NCBI GenBank assembly: GCA_032207245.1
Contig: CM063502.1
Location: forward strand, 46,384,686-46,448,685
Source of the DNA: Pardosa pseudoannulata
Taxonomy: Eukaryota; Arthropoda; Arachnida; Araneae; Lycosidae
Length of the DNA stretch: 64,000 nucleotides
Direction of reading: 5' to 3'
Both the position numbers and the translations under genes were made by a program. Shown one piece after another: positions 17,688 to 29,586 of the stretch. The notes beneath the pieces are model-generated. The model saw nothing but the letters and a program-made list of their open reading frames with translations, had not been told where the DNA came from and did not search any database. Within the stretch, counting starts at the first letter, position 1. Each line of letters begins with the position of its first letter.

Positions 17688-17866
17688 GGTTTCGTTTGGT
17701 TTGGAGTGCTACGGTCTACTTTTTGCAACACGAGGGCTAATGAGACCGGGACCTACAGCTTAAAGCGGATTCCGAACCGCTACGAACATCCATGCCACTG
17801 CGGGATTCGAACCCACGAACTCCGGTACCGAAGGCCAGCACCCTAACCAATCGGCCATCGTTCGGC
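17688..17866 (-). repeat. tRNA-derived SINE, full-length, young copy
   Basis: 179 bp flanked by an exact 11-bp target duplication CCCTGTATATT (17677-17687 and 17867-17877). On the minus strand the tRNA-like head has an A box TGGCCGATTGG (17847-17857) and a B box GGTTCGAATCC (17803-17813), both fitting the RNA polymerase III consensus. A unique body follows and the tail is a CAAAC/AAACC repeat instead of poly(A). A 5-bp stem (AGCGG/CCGCT, loop of 8) lies at 17764-17781. It differs from the copy at 53244-53421 at about 7 of 165 compared sites by eye. It was inserted at the right edge of the hAT-like element, so it is younger than that element. Confidence 0.93.
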
Positions 17867-17877
17867 CCCTGTATATT

Positions 17878-20800
17878 GACTACATTTACACTAGTTTGAC
17901 TAGTGAAATTTTACTTAGGCGCTGATATCTTTGGAGACACCTAAATAGATTTTATTAAAATTTTAAAAACACTTCATAGCATACAAGTTGTGAATAATAG
18001 TTTAGAATAGCCTTTCCCTTTGATTCTTAATATACTGAAGAAAATATACTAAGCATAAACTATGTTCGACAGGTATGTAAATTATTATGCATGTTTTAAA
18101 CCTGAGCTCGTACAAAATGACTAGTAGTACACCACCAATTAACAAAACTAAATTTTAACTTCTCAAATACAGTCTCTCTCTTCAGACAATGTTTATTTTT
18201 ATTATGTTTCTTATATTTAGGGGTGAGGTACAATTTGCAACCTCATGTAGTCTTCCATCCCCAAACTTTAATTTAGTTTATGCTGCCAGTAACCATATAG
18301 AATCGACCTGAAGTGGTACTAACAGGTTTTTTTTAGCATAGACATCTCTGAGACTGGATATGGGTCATTGATATAGATTCGCTACCTGGACATCATCTGC
18401 CATGTGTTTGAAGCAAAATTGAATTTGAGGATACCATTTTTAAATGTTTCAAAAACCCTTTAAAAAGTTGTATAGAATTACATAGTGATAATGCTATAGA
18501 ACAACATCCAATTGACATACAAATATTGTATCCATGGACATAACAGAACTAATGGTTTAAAATCAAAAATTGCAAATCATGGTTTATATGTAGCCTAATA
18601 AAGAAAATATAGACAGCTTATGTTTACTATTGATGCAAGAGACCCATCTATCTTGATGTTTTATCAAAACTTACAACAACTACACAGAAAATTTACTGAA
18701 AGAAAAAAAAATTTGCTGGATCTCAAAGTGGTAGTGTCTTTTTTATTTCAGTGAGGGATTATGGGTATTTTTTGTTTCAATTTTACATGCGTAATAACGA
18801 ACTACAAAAATAAAATTCAGAGTAATGAGAAATTGATTTCTTAAAAGTAATAATGATATTCAGGCACCAATCTGGGACCTGACATAATACAGCTACAAAG
18901 ATCTGAAGTAGGGACACACTGCAAGTTTTCCTAATCTTTTGGGAACGTAGCTCACGTATTAAAGAAAATATAAGTTTTTTTAAAACATGGCACACATTTT
19001 TTAAAGTTTTTTTCTAATAATTCCTAAAATTTACATCAAAAGATGTGGTTTTGCAAAAGAAGTATAGCGACACAAATTGAAAGTAACTTACTGTGTGTGC
19101 ACGAAATATACCCATACTTTTATTTTATAATTTTGTAAACAATCCTATAAAACAACTTATTAAAGAGTTCATGTATATCCAATGAAAATTTTAAAAAGTA
19201 TCAACATTTTAATGAGCCATAATTCAGCCAGTATCTCCAAGTAGCTTTAAAAATGTGAAATCTCCTAACATACCATAATAAAATTATTGGAAACCATTGA
19301 AAAAGTAATAAACAAATTATATAAACTCATCTTCATTTTAAGTTTTGAAGAGGTACAATCTTGTGATCACAGGTTTCGGATCTTCAGTGTTATAAATCAT
19401 ATTCTCAATAGCTTTCAAACATTTAATTTTGACAATTTGTGTAAGACCCCGCATTTTTATAGCTACTTGAAGCGATTGCAAATTTAAAAGGATAAAAATC
19501 TAAATACTCAAATAAAACTAAATAAAAGCTTTTACTTTAATTGCCAGAATTACTTCTTTAAATAAACAGCAAGCATTCAATTCCGTTAGTTATCTAATAT
19601 GACACATACTTTCTTAAACATTGCCTGTACTTTCATCTATGTTCAATATACACAGCATATATTTTATACTTTTAACCTTTAACTGCCACAAAATTATAAA
19701 TGGCCTTTGCCTCTTTCAATAACAATAACTATCTACAGTTTGTTATGAAAATAACTTATAACGTTTCAACCAGTTATTTTAAGAATCAGAATCTAGCAGA
19801 CAGTATCACAGCAGTTGGTGGATTACTTGAGCCTTAGAGAACATGTGGTGGTATTCTTTGAATCACTTTTAATGTAAACCAAATGAAGTAAGGCGAAATA
19901 ATTATTTTATTTTGCTGAAAATCTACAATAAGTAAAAAATCCATGGTATTACATTTCCCTAAAACACAAAACATTCAGTTCTTCCACAAATATATTTTTT
20001 GAATCTCTTTTCAGTAAAAAATTAATCCACCCAATAAAATTAAAAGGGAGGATTGGAAAGAAACTTCCTAAGAATAAAAATGTATAAAAGTAAAACTTTT
20101 TAACAGAGAAATTCAATACTATATATGACTAAAACGGACCACAGAAATAAAATGTCTTAAGCAGAAAAACTTCTTAAATAGGTTTTACCTTATATGCACA
20201 TATATGTATTGGTTTATTTCAGTTCACTTTAATGCTGCATGGGGCCACCTGTTCTCATTAAATATGGTAGATTTGTTATGTTATAAAATATCTGGCACGT
20301 CAAGGATAACTAATCCCTCTTTGTCAAATCTGGGCTGTAAATATACTAGCCCTCTTGATCTCAGTAATCAGACTTGATATTACTGTGATGGAGTATGTCA
20401 TTTTATAGCCCTGCCTTTTAACCTACTCGAAGTATATGCATCTCCACTCTCTAGTATGATTTTAACACTATTTGGCAGTTACTCTGGCATTGACATTAAC
20501 AGTAGAACTGTCATCAAGCTGAGGGCAACAGATGCCCTGACCGTATACATACATATCCATCTTCGTTATTCATATTTTTATTTTCCCTCTCACACCCTAT
20601 GAACAAGTATAGAATGTCATGTTCTAACTGTAGTATACAATTTGATAAAAAGATTTTTACATTTCATTATTATATAAAATTAATCAGTATTTAAATTGGC
20701 ATAAGTTTTTACTTTATCAGCAAAAACTACAAAGCTGATACAGTTTCTGATATTTTGATTTATAAATAGTGTAAGTACTAATTTTTAAAATTTTGTATTA

Positions 20801-22800
20801 TGATGACTCCAAATAGTGTTTCGAACCATGCATACTAACCATATTTTTCTTTTCAGGATATTGATTTCTTGTATCATTTCAGATCACTAAAGTTCACCAG
20901 CCCTTAGAATTTCTGCCTTGTATACTTTTAGCAACTGGCACATTAATTATTAGTTCTTTTTTTAATAGATTATTACATATTACTTACAGTTTACATCCTG
21001 CTAACTTTTTACCTTTCAGATCGAGAACAAGGCAATTTGGCTAAGGAGCCCCATAACTGTTCACTTAACATGGAGAAGGTCACTTTTTAATTTTTTGGAT
21101 ATTGGTTTCCAATTGGAGATATAAAAATTTTAATTGAATCAACAGCAATTTAGAAAAGGATACAAATACAATAATGTTATTCTGGGAAACTATTTTTTAA
21201 AAAACCTTTTCTCTTTAATTATTTAATCTTCATTAAATCCTTAAGAGATTCATTACTTTGATCTGCTGATCCCGCATCTCGGAGAGGTCAACAGGACTGT
21301 CCTTAAAGGGGCACAATATCAAAATTTTCATGAAAACATAGAATTTTTTTTTTTTAATTAGCTGAAATTATAGCTATAACCTTATTGTACATGCATGGAA
21401 AAATTTAACAAGCGAGCCACTACATAAGAATTACATCCAGACAGAAATTTAAATTAAGACAACGCTTTTGCATGCGTAAGTTTAAAGGGACATCTCATAT
21501 CAAAAAAGCATTTAAATGAGAAAGAATTTTTAGTTGCCAGGTTGTTTATAATGATGATAATAACTAGCCTAAGTGACAAAACCCTAAATTGCTAATATTT
21601 TTTAAAATCCTACTTTAAAAATGGATAATTACTATGTTCATTGGTATACATTTTGGAATTAACGAATGTCGTTATTTTGTGTAATTATTTTATTATCAAT
21701 TAAAAAAAACTAATATTTTGATTTTTTTTTTTTTAGATTTTTATACATTTCTGGGCCCCTACGAGTAGCAAAAAAGACAAAAACTGTACCAATGTTGTTC
21801 CCTAATTCTAAGTCATAAAGGTTAATTTGGTCAGAGCATCAGCGTAGATTCTGCAATACATTATGACTTTTATAACCCAGATACAAATAGAATGATTCAA
21901 CACTGCTGTTGATGGATTGTAAACAATCAACTGATTAAGTAGAATTTAATATTTTCAGAAATAATGTGCTTCACCCAGATTTCCTAATTAAATATGTATA
22001 TATATGGTTCTGGAGGGAATGATGAAAAGACAGATTAAAGAATGGTTAAGCTATCAAACAATTTATTTAAAAATCCAATGAATTTAGAGAAATATTCTAA
22101 TGACAATAAACAAAAGAGGGAAGAATATTTTCATAATAAATAATAAATTAGAACTTAATTAAATATTGATTAGAAGTAGATCACATACATTTATTTCACT
22201 ACAAATGCCTCACCACAAGGTAGTTGCAAATGATTACATGATAAACATTTTAAAACTCAAACACAAGTCATTAATAACATTTTTAGTTAAAACAGTTGGT
22301 ATTCTATGAAACATATAACTCATAAACAAGTAGAGTGTCTTTTTACATAAACCTCTTCATGGACTTTTTTGAAATATTATATGTCAGGAATATAACAAAA
22401 TAATTTAAAATTTTGTTCATAAAATGTTAAACATAGAGAATATATAAACATCAAATGAAATTCTAAAAGTCTGTCAAATAAACACAATCGCATTTATTCA
22501 AAATGTCAATAGTATACCCAAACGAACCTGACATTTAAACTCAACTTCAATTGCCGTTACGCAACAGCTCTCAGATGCAGCTGTTGCCAGGATAGACCAT
22601 GTGATCTTATATTTCTGTAGTGGTTTCATCGTTCACGTCAACAATTAACACGTCAACAATTCTAGTAAATACTACTAAAATTCACGATATTATAACTTCA
22701 TTGGTCAATACTGGTAGTTACAGAAGGCATATCACTGTATAGCAACTTTTCCAAACAAGCTGATCATAAAACAACACTGAAATCCTAGATTTAAGGTAAC
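17878..22800. other. non-coding DNA, possibly intron of the candidate minus-strand gene
   Basis: No element ends or convincing exons were found. Short open frames at 18783-18995 and 19287-19487 have no recognisable domain. If the candidate exon at 22869-23007 is real, this stretch would be its first intron or beyond. Confidence 0.4.
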
Positions 22801-22868
22801 ATTTAATATATAAGCAAACTATCAGGTTGTACACGGTGTGGTTTAAATGGAAGTAAAAGATCACTTAC

Positions 22869-23007
22869 TTTTAATCCTTCTGTCATCAAGTAAAACCATG
22901 TGATCGTTCGCTTTGGTCCAAGTTGCCTGTTTAGGTAACAGGACGGGGTTTTCCGGGGGTTCCATTGGCGGCCTGCGCTCCGAACCCTCAGCGCTAACAA
23001 GCACCAT
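22869..23007 (-). CDS. candidate first coding exon of an unidentified protein
   Basis: On the minus strand an ATG at 23007-23005 (context TTTTCCATGG, with an in-frame TGA five codons upstream) opens a 46-codon frame plus one base, beginning MVLVSAEGSERRPPMEPPEN and ending with DDRRIK. It then meets the splice donor GTAAGT at 22868-22863. The frame closes two codons after the donor, as expected for intron sequence. The exon is GC-richer than its surroundings and lies directly downstream of the CpG-rich island at 23.1-23.7 kb, which fits a promoter plus 5' exon. The peptide is proline-rich at first, then charged, with no signal peptide or membrane segment. I do not recognise the protein and could not find exon 2, which would lie at lower coordinates. 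A chance frame beside an island is the main alternative. Confidence 0.42.
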
Positions 23008-23089
23008 GGAAAAGCAAGATCATGCAGAATTTTAATATGTGGTAGATAAATTCGGGATCCCCAGTATCTCACAATCTACCGTTCACATA

Positions 23090-23690
23090 CGTTCAAGCTA
23101 CTGTTTACAGTGTTTATAATCATAAGACACACCACGACACCGTAGAATCTGGAAGAAATTCATGTCACATATCCTGAAGAGATTGCAATAAAGAGATGGA
23201 ATGCGGCCGATATTAATCTGGCTTACTCAGAATAGCATTCGGATAGCAAGCGAAACGAATTCGCTCCGCCATTCCACAACATGGACGCCCGAGCCCACAT
23301 GCACAGGAAGCAGCACTGGAAACAAACGCACATTCGGATAACAACAGCGGGAATCTGACCAAGAAATTTTCGATTCCAGTTTCAGATTTCACGACCGGAC
23401 GACATAACTCCGACTAAATACAGGCACAAAAAAAAGCGCAATCAAGTACAACATAAACCGAGAAACATCAAAATTTTCGCGGATCGATCGTAAAAATATA
23501 GCAAAGCAACCAACACAAGAGCCGAACACGAATGAGGGTGGAGCTTCACTGCTACGTCGAGGAAAGCGCGGTTCACCTTTGCAACGAAATTTTCCATTGG
23601 CCAGACTACGCTGCGGCGATAGTTCAGCGAGTGTATCAGATGGCCAATAAGAAAATGCGTTATAGAATTAAAACAGACAAGTAAGCTTGA
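23090..23690 (-). promoter_or_regulatory. CpG-rich island, likely promoter of the minus-strand gene
   Basis: The 23180-23660 stretch carries dozens of CpG dinucleotides, while flanking kilobases have few. It includes two CCAAT-type boxes: ATTGG in CCATTGGCC near 23592-23600 and CCAAT in TGGCCAATAAG near 23641-23651. No TATA box stands out near the island. Orientation is inferred from the candidate exon on its left flank; a bidirectional promoter is possible, since nothing on the right side was recognised. Confidence 0.5.
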
Positions 23691-23699
23691 TGCTGGAAC

Positions 23700-24396
23700 A
23701 AGGTCAGGTGATAAGATAGCAGAGAGGCGTAGTGACTAAGAGAAAGTCCACTTAACAAAGTGTTGTCCGTGTCCTATCCGATGGTTAACTCGGTTATGTG
23801 TCAGATGGGTTAGAATAATTAAGTGCAAAAGTCGAAATGTTGGGAGAAAAGTCATTTACTTACAAACAGGAGTGTAAATATGTACTGTGGACTATATGTG
23901 TGCATATATATAGATATATATTATATTGAAATATAGATATATATTGATATATATGTTTGTATATGTGTATATCGTGAAACATAAACGTATGGGTTTCGTG
24001 GGATTAATTTCAAGAAACATATCGGATTCTCTTTTTTGACCAGAAATTTACTTATCTGTTTTGATATATGATCCAAACAGATTGTTCAACTTAATATATT
24101 CCACCTCTGATCTCGATAAACAGTAAATTTATTTTCTTATAGTATATCGTAATTGTTTGTGTATATGTGCTTAATAGAAAATGATGTTTTTGCATGACTT
24201 CCACTAATCTTTAATACTATTATTCTTTAAGATCATTGTTGTGAGCGATTTTTTTTTCTATACTATATAATTAAAACACATGCTCGATGTGGGTGATATA
24301 TGTATGTCGGAGTAACTGTAGTTGCATGTACAAATAAATGCATGGAGGGTATTATGTGTATGTATATGTGTTTGTGTGTACATGTATGCATGTATA

Positions 24397-24458
<62 letters not shown>

Positions 24459-25549
24459 GTGTGTATGTGTGTGTGTGTATAATTTGCTAGGATATCTATT
24501 TTAATAAACTTAAAAATATATTATGTATATTTTTAAAAAGTTTTATTTTCATACTTTTTTGACCCCATGTCAGTTATATGGAGTAGTCATATAAACACAA
24601 TAGTAAATTTCTATGCTTTAGACTAAGTTATAACCTACTGGGAATTCATATCGGGGGGGAGGGGGTTGCCAGATACTATCTAGCACACTAGCGACTAATA
24701 GCCCAGAACCAGCCATATATAGAGAGTGAGAGGGGGGAGAGAAGTGATTCCATTTAAATTTTATCTGTTTATTAATTGATATACATTTTTAACAAAATAT
24801 TGCATTGTATTGGATAAATTATTGTACTTTTGATATTTCCTGGTGAGGAGCCCAAATTTAATAGTGGTTAGGGTTTCCCGGTTTCACCTAGAGGATTTGG
24901 TTATATACATGAGTAAAACTATAATATATTTGTGTTGTGTCATGTGACTATGTTATCTGTTCTTTACTTGTCAAATGGGTTTTGAAGGAAAAGCAAAGGC
25001 CACAGCCTCTGTTTGTCTTGCCTGTTTTAGTTTAGAACCACTCATGAAAAACTTTCTTGATGTATTCAGTAGCCGCTTTAATTCAAACAATGCCCAGAGC
25101 GGATATCATCCATGCCATCTCTTATTGAAACGATCAAATGTCAACAGTAATATGTATTAACGTTTACTTAATTAAAATGAGATGACTAAATTGACTTGGT
25201 CCAAAAAGCCTTAAGACTGAACAAAATCCTACCCACATTTAACAAACAATCATATTTGTAAAAAGCTTATTAATCTACAATTTTTGTTGTAAAAAATATT
25301 TTTAATTTTTCTTTGGTAAAAAAGCTAACAATAAAAACACTGTAGATCTGATTTCAAGAATCTGCTGTTCTGAAAATGACATAACAATCAATAACATCAT
25401 AAAATTTAGCCGTTTCGAAGGATTTGACATTTCACTTGTGAGCCATTTTCTACACTACCTCCTTATTTTTCATTCATAATATTTCACTATGCTACAGTAC
25501 ATATATTTAAAATCATAAGAATATTCAGAGATTCCCTACCAGAGACTCC
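23700..25549. other. non-coding DNA with microsatellites
   Basis: It contains (TA)-rich patches at 23899-23965 and a compound (TG)n(TA)n(TG)n array at 24391-24479. G-runs occur near 24654-24664 and 24731-24740. No gene was recognised; a 61-codon frame at 24975-25160 has no identifiable feature. Confidence 0.5.
24391..24479. repeat. compound (TG)n-(TA)n-(TG)n microsatellite
   Basis: TG repeats flank a (TA)n core at 24411-24454. The translated YIYIYI frame across it is an artefact of the repeat. Confidence 0.97.
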
Positions 25550-25687
25550 TGGTGATCTGAACCCTCGTAGTGGCATAGTCTAACTTTTGCCGCCCGAGAT
25601 AGATGCCAAGTTTGCCGTTCTTTACCTCTACAAAATAATATTAGAGATAAAAATTTTCTAAAATGAAGAAAATATTAAATTGCAAAA

Positions 25688-25748
<61 letters not shown>

Positions 25749-26110
25749 TTTCGAAAACAAAATTTAATTGTGAATACATGTTTTGACATCTAATTTTAAT
25801 AAATTATTATCTAAAAATAGTGTTATTACTTGAAGAGAATTTTTATCAATCGAAAATTATAATTAATGTTACATGAAAACTACTGACTGGGGTAATATAA
25901 TAAACTTTTTATTTCCTTTTTATTTATTGACTAGAGAAAATTATTTTGAGCATCACTTTTCAAAATAATTTTTTTTTATTGTCTTTCTAGTATTAATTTT
26001 ACGATAAGATTTTTGATGCACCTAGCAAAGTGCCGCCAGAGGCGGTCTTCTCTTTTGCCTCCCCTCCACCTATAGTATTGACGTTCATGGTACGCCTGCA
26101 GGCTTATTGT
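25550..26110. other. possible short DNA element with a long T-run
   Basis: At 25595-25622 the plus strand reads TGCCGCCCGAGATAG, and at 26031-26060 GTGCCGCCAGAGGCGG, then TTTTGCC. GCCGCC-containing blocks near both sides of an AT-rich core suggest a non-autonomous DNA transposon, but I could not align clean inverted ends. The interval holds the 55-base T-run listed separately. Confidence 0.25.
25690..25744. repeat. uninterrupted T-run of 55 bases
   Basis: A homopolymer with no interruption. It may be the tail of a minus-strand retroposed sequence, but no recognisable body adjoins it; such runs are also prone to assembly error. Confidence 0.97.
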
Positions 26111-27616
26111 TTTAAAAAGTATTTTGCGACGGGCTGTTCCGGTTTTCCCAAGAACAGGACTAACATCATGTGGATTTAACTAGTATATCTGGGGTTAGCT
26201 CTCTAGTCCAAATTTTAGTCCAAAAAGTTTGTATTTCTCTAAAAACCAACACACACGAAACTTTCGCCATGAATAAGTAATTAAGGAAAAAAAGTAAAGA
26301 GTTCAGAGGTAAGAGAAAATATAATCCACACAAATGCAAATAAAATGGATGCTACTAATATTAGTACAACATAAAATTATTATTATTTATTTATTTATTT
26401 TTCTAGTAAACTTTTCCCCAAGTTGAAAATTAGACTGAAAAAACAGCCGCAAAGATTTTACAATTTTTTTTTCGTAAGAATAGAAGAAACGTGCCAATGG
26501 ACTGTTTTCCAAGAGTCCTGAGATTTAATTCTGTTGTAAAATTGAATTTTCTGGCTGACAGGAAAATGGTCGATCTACGGAAGCTGCAAAATTACTTGAA
26601 ATATAAAATATATATACTGCTAAAGTAACTTCCATTTTTATCAGAAATGTAATACTAAATTACAATTTTAACCCTTTTTTCCTATAAGGAAAAAAAGATT
26701 GTCTACAAATTTCTTTTCCAGTTGTTTAAATTAGAACAGAGGCTATTCCTCAATATTTTCATTTCATAAACTATAAAAAGTTATACTCTCCCCTAGACTT
26801 TCTCTTTTACTTCCACATAATCATGTCCCTTAAAACGTGATTTTTTTTTAAACAAAGGTTACTTAATATTTTAAACTCTTCATTCGCGAAGAGCCGCTTA
26901 GCCTGATGAGTGTAAACGATGGTCGACAGACCGCGACTGGTGAACCGCATACGACTCTTTACATATGTGTTTGCTGCTCTAACGAAATTATCATTTTTTT
27001 CTCATACACTAAAAATCCATACACATCTGTACATGAAATTTTACTGCATGTGTAATTAATACTGTAAATAGATTTTAAGTGGAGCCTTGATCTGTCGTTA
27101 TTCAAGTGGAAGTAAATGGAAAACCATGAATGCTGGAAAAGAATTTAAAAATTTGGTAAAGTGTGGGGCTATGAATAAATGAATTATTTACAACACTAAT
27201 TTAAAATACTTAACATTTTATAAAACACAAGTTATATTTAGAATGTTTTAATATTTTAAAAATTATTGTAAAAGGTCCTGCTAATTATGAGCGTTTTATC
27301 GTCTGTACCTCTTCAAATATACTATCATTGTCACTGCTAGAGTATGTATATGATTTAAATTGTAACAGAATCTAGTGTGCTTCAGAAAAACGATTGATTT
27401 TTGTTAGTGTCCGTCTTCCACCCCTTTATCATGATCTTGCCTCTGGTCTCTGAATAAATCCTCTACTATTGTCACCCCACTAGTTGTTAAGATACTAACC
27501 CTCTGGTAGTCTAAAAATTTTCTAATGAGCTAAAAATCTTTTCTTACAATCAATTTTTATTCCCTCCCCCCCCAAAAAAAAATGTTTTACCAATTGCTCC
27601 CAAGTTTTCAAGAATG
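26111..27616. other. AT-rich non-coding DNA
   Basis: Only a short CpG-containing patch at about 26880-26955 stands out. No coding or element signals were recognised. Confidence 0.5.
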
Positions 27617-28320
27617 ATACAGAGGGGGACCAAATTATTGGAAATATTATTCAGAACTATGTGTTTTCTAGTTTAATGAATTTTTTTAACAAATAATTGG
27701 TTATAGGCTTCGAAGGTATTTTTTCTTAATTACAATGTATTATTGATATCATACAAACAACAATTTCAGTTGGCAAAACTGTTTTTCCCCTTGAAAATAA
27801 TATGTTCACTAATACAAATCTAATACAAGTAATCTTTGTATTTAATGATGCAACTTTTTACAGTAATTAGAGCCTCTCTACGTCGGTCACTTTCTTTATA
27901 CCAACTTTTGCATTTTGTCAGAGTTTAGAGTGTTGATATGTCAAGCTCTGAGAGTTTCAATTAGCTTGAGCTTGGTAGTGATCACTTCCTTAGCAATTGC
28001 ATGTTTGGTGAAATCCCACATGTATTAGGTTCATTCCAAGTCAGTTCTCTGATCAAGGCAAATAGTTATGGGTTCTTTTTGAGGCCAAATATACCATAAC
28101 ACTCCTGATTTTGTGGTACGTAACAAAATTGTTTATAAAGGCGTACTTTTCCTCCAACAAGAAACCATTCTTCGAATTGTGCCAGTATTCGACTTTCTAG
28201 TACTCGCTTGTGCCTTTTTCAGCCTCAAGGCTCCTTCCATGACGTATAGTCTTCAAAGGCTTTGCATCATGATCATAGACAACACAGAAGTCAGCATATA
28301 CATAATGCTGTAGAGATAGA
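27617..28320 (-). pseudogene. Tc1-like transposon fossil, C-terminal half only
   Basis: At 27617 a Tc1-type terminal sequence ATACAGAGGGGGACCAAATT is followed by TATTGGAAA, matching the well-known Tc1 end form CAGTGG..CCAAAATTATTGGAA. Further right, the minus strand contains an MWDFTKHAIAKEV segment (about 27970-28025), equivalent to the IEHMWD region of the DDE domain, and upstream of it DHDAKPLKT, like the QQDND.KH catalytic block. Stops and frameshifts are frequent. The N-terminal half and the second inverted end are missing. Another Tc1-like element begins 150 bp to the right. Confidence 0.6.
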
Positions 28321-28496
28321 CGAGTTATCGTAATCGGCAAAAGAGTGCCATAAAGAATGTATGTAGTATCAGGGAGAACGTCAGAGGTAATTGTGGACTC
28401 CTGGCGGGTATGCTAGGTTCTTCGGAACTTTGAGGTTTTGACCAAATGTTTGGTATGTGTGTATACTCTGAAGCGCTAAAAAACTGGTACACCTGC

Positions 28497-29586
28497 CTAA
28501 CATCGTACAAAGCCCCCGCGAGCACGCATAAGTGCCGCAATACGACACGGCGTGGACTAGACTAATGTCTGAAGTAGTGCTGGAGATAACTGACACCATG
28601 AATCCTACAGGGCTGTCCATAAATCCCTAACAGTACGAGGGGGGGGGAGAGATCTCTTTTGAACAGCATGTTGCAAGGCATCCCAGATATGCTGAATAAT
28701 GTTCATATCTGGGGATTTGGGTGGGCAGCGGAAGTGTTTAAAGTCAGAAGAATGTCCCTGGAGCCATTCTGTAGCAATTCTGGACGTACATGGTCTTGAA
28801 TTGGTTCTGATCAGACGTGGGTTTGGAGCGCTACATGCTAATGCCGGAACTACCCGATTCCGAAGACGACCATCGAAGACACAAAGGACATGAATGGGTG
28901 CAGGTGATCAGACAGGATACTTACATACGTGTCACATGTCAGAGTCGTATCTAGACGTATCAGGGGACCCATATCACTCCAACTGCAATCTCCATATCAT
29001 CACATAACTTCCAGCAGATCCAACAGTCGCGTGTTGACATACAGGGTCTTTGGATTCATGAGGTTGTCTTCATACCCATACACGTCCATACGCTCGATAC
29101 AATTTGAAACTAGACTCGTCAGATCAGACAAAGTGTTTCTAGCCATCAACAGTCCAATGTTGGTACTGATGTACCCAGGAGAAGCGTAAAACTTTGTGTC
29201 GTGCAATCATCAAGGGTACACGAGTAGGCTTTCAGTTCCTAAAGTCCATATCGATGATGTTTAGTTGAATGATACGAATGCTGACACTTGTTGATTGGCC
29301 CACCATTGAAATCTGCTGCAATTTGCGGAAGGGTTGCACTTCTGTCACGTTTAATGTATCTCCCCAGTCGTCGTTGGTCCCCTTTCTGCACGATCTTTTT
29401 CAGGCAGCAACAATCTAGGAGATCTGATATTTTACCTGATTACCGATATTCACGGTACACTCATGAAATGGTCGTACGAGAAAATCCAAATTTCATTGCT
29501 TCTTTGGAGATGCTATGGCCCATTTCTTGTGTGCCGACTATAACACCACGTTCAAACTCACTTAAATCTTGATAACCTGCCGCCAT
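28497..29586 (-). pseudogene. Tc1-like transposase, DD36E type, inactivated
   Basis: The ATG at 29586 starts MAAGYQDLSEFERGVIVG, an N-terminal helix-turn-helix region that continues to FGFSRTTIS and is cut by a TGA stop, with a second stop a few codons later. The middle (about 28990-29190) retains pieces of the first-aspartate region. Near the C-terminus (28690-28790) the frame reads TEWLQGHSSDF, then SPDMNIIQHIWDAL, where the catalytic glutamate of the IIEHIWD motif is changed to glutamine. The second catalytic aspartate lies in the replaced block at 28791-28880. The end RARGGFVRC and a TAG stop at 28497 match the usual C-terminus of the family. It is dead by stops, frameshifts and loss of two active-site residues. 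Confidence 0.85.
28791..28880. repeat. foreign block inside the Tc1 relic, probable SINE remnant
   Basis: The block contains GGTTTGGAGCGCTAC followed by GCTAATG and a CCGGAACTACC-like stretch. The same words in the same order occur in the SINE copies (GGTTTGGAGTGCTAC, GCTAATGAGACC, GGACCTAC) with an internal deletion. It replaces the part of the transposase that should carry the second catalytic aspartate. Confidence 0.45.

Noticed and set aside
17688..17866. A tRNA gene suggested by intact A and B boxes
   Set aside because: The boxes belong to a 179-bp SINE with target duplications and a CAAAC-type tail; no cloverleaf with a complete acceptor stem is formed.
22803..23072. An 89-codon minus-strand open frame overlapping the candidate exon
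   Set aside because: It begins with GTG and not ATG, runs through the GTAAGT donor, and is in a different frame from the better supported ATG exon.
28929..29572. Several 68-94-codon frames on both strands
   Set aside because: All lie within the Tc1-like relic and are either shadows or antisense of its broken transposase.
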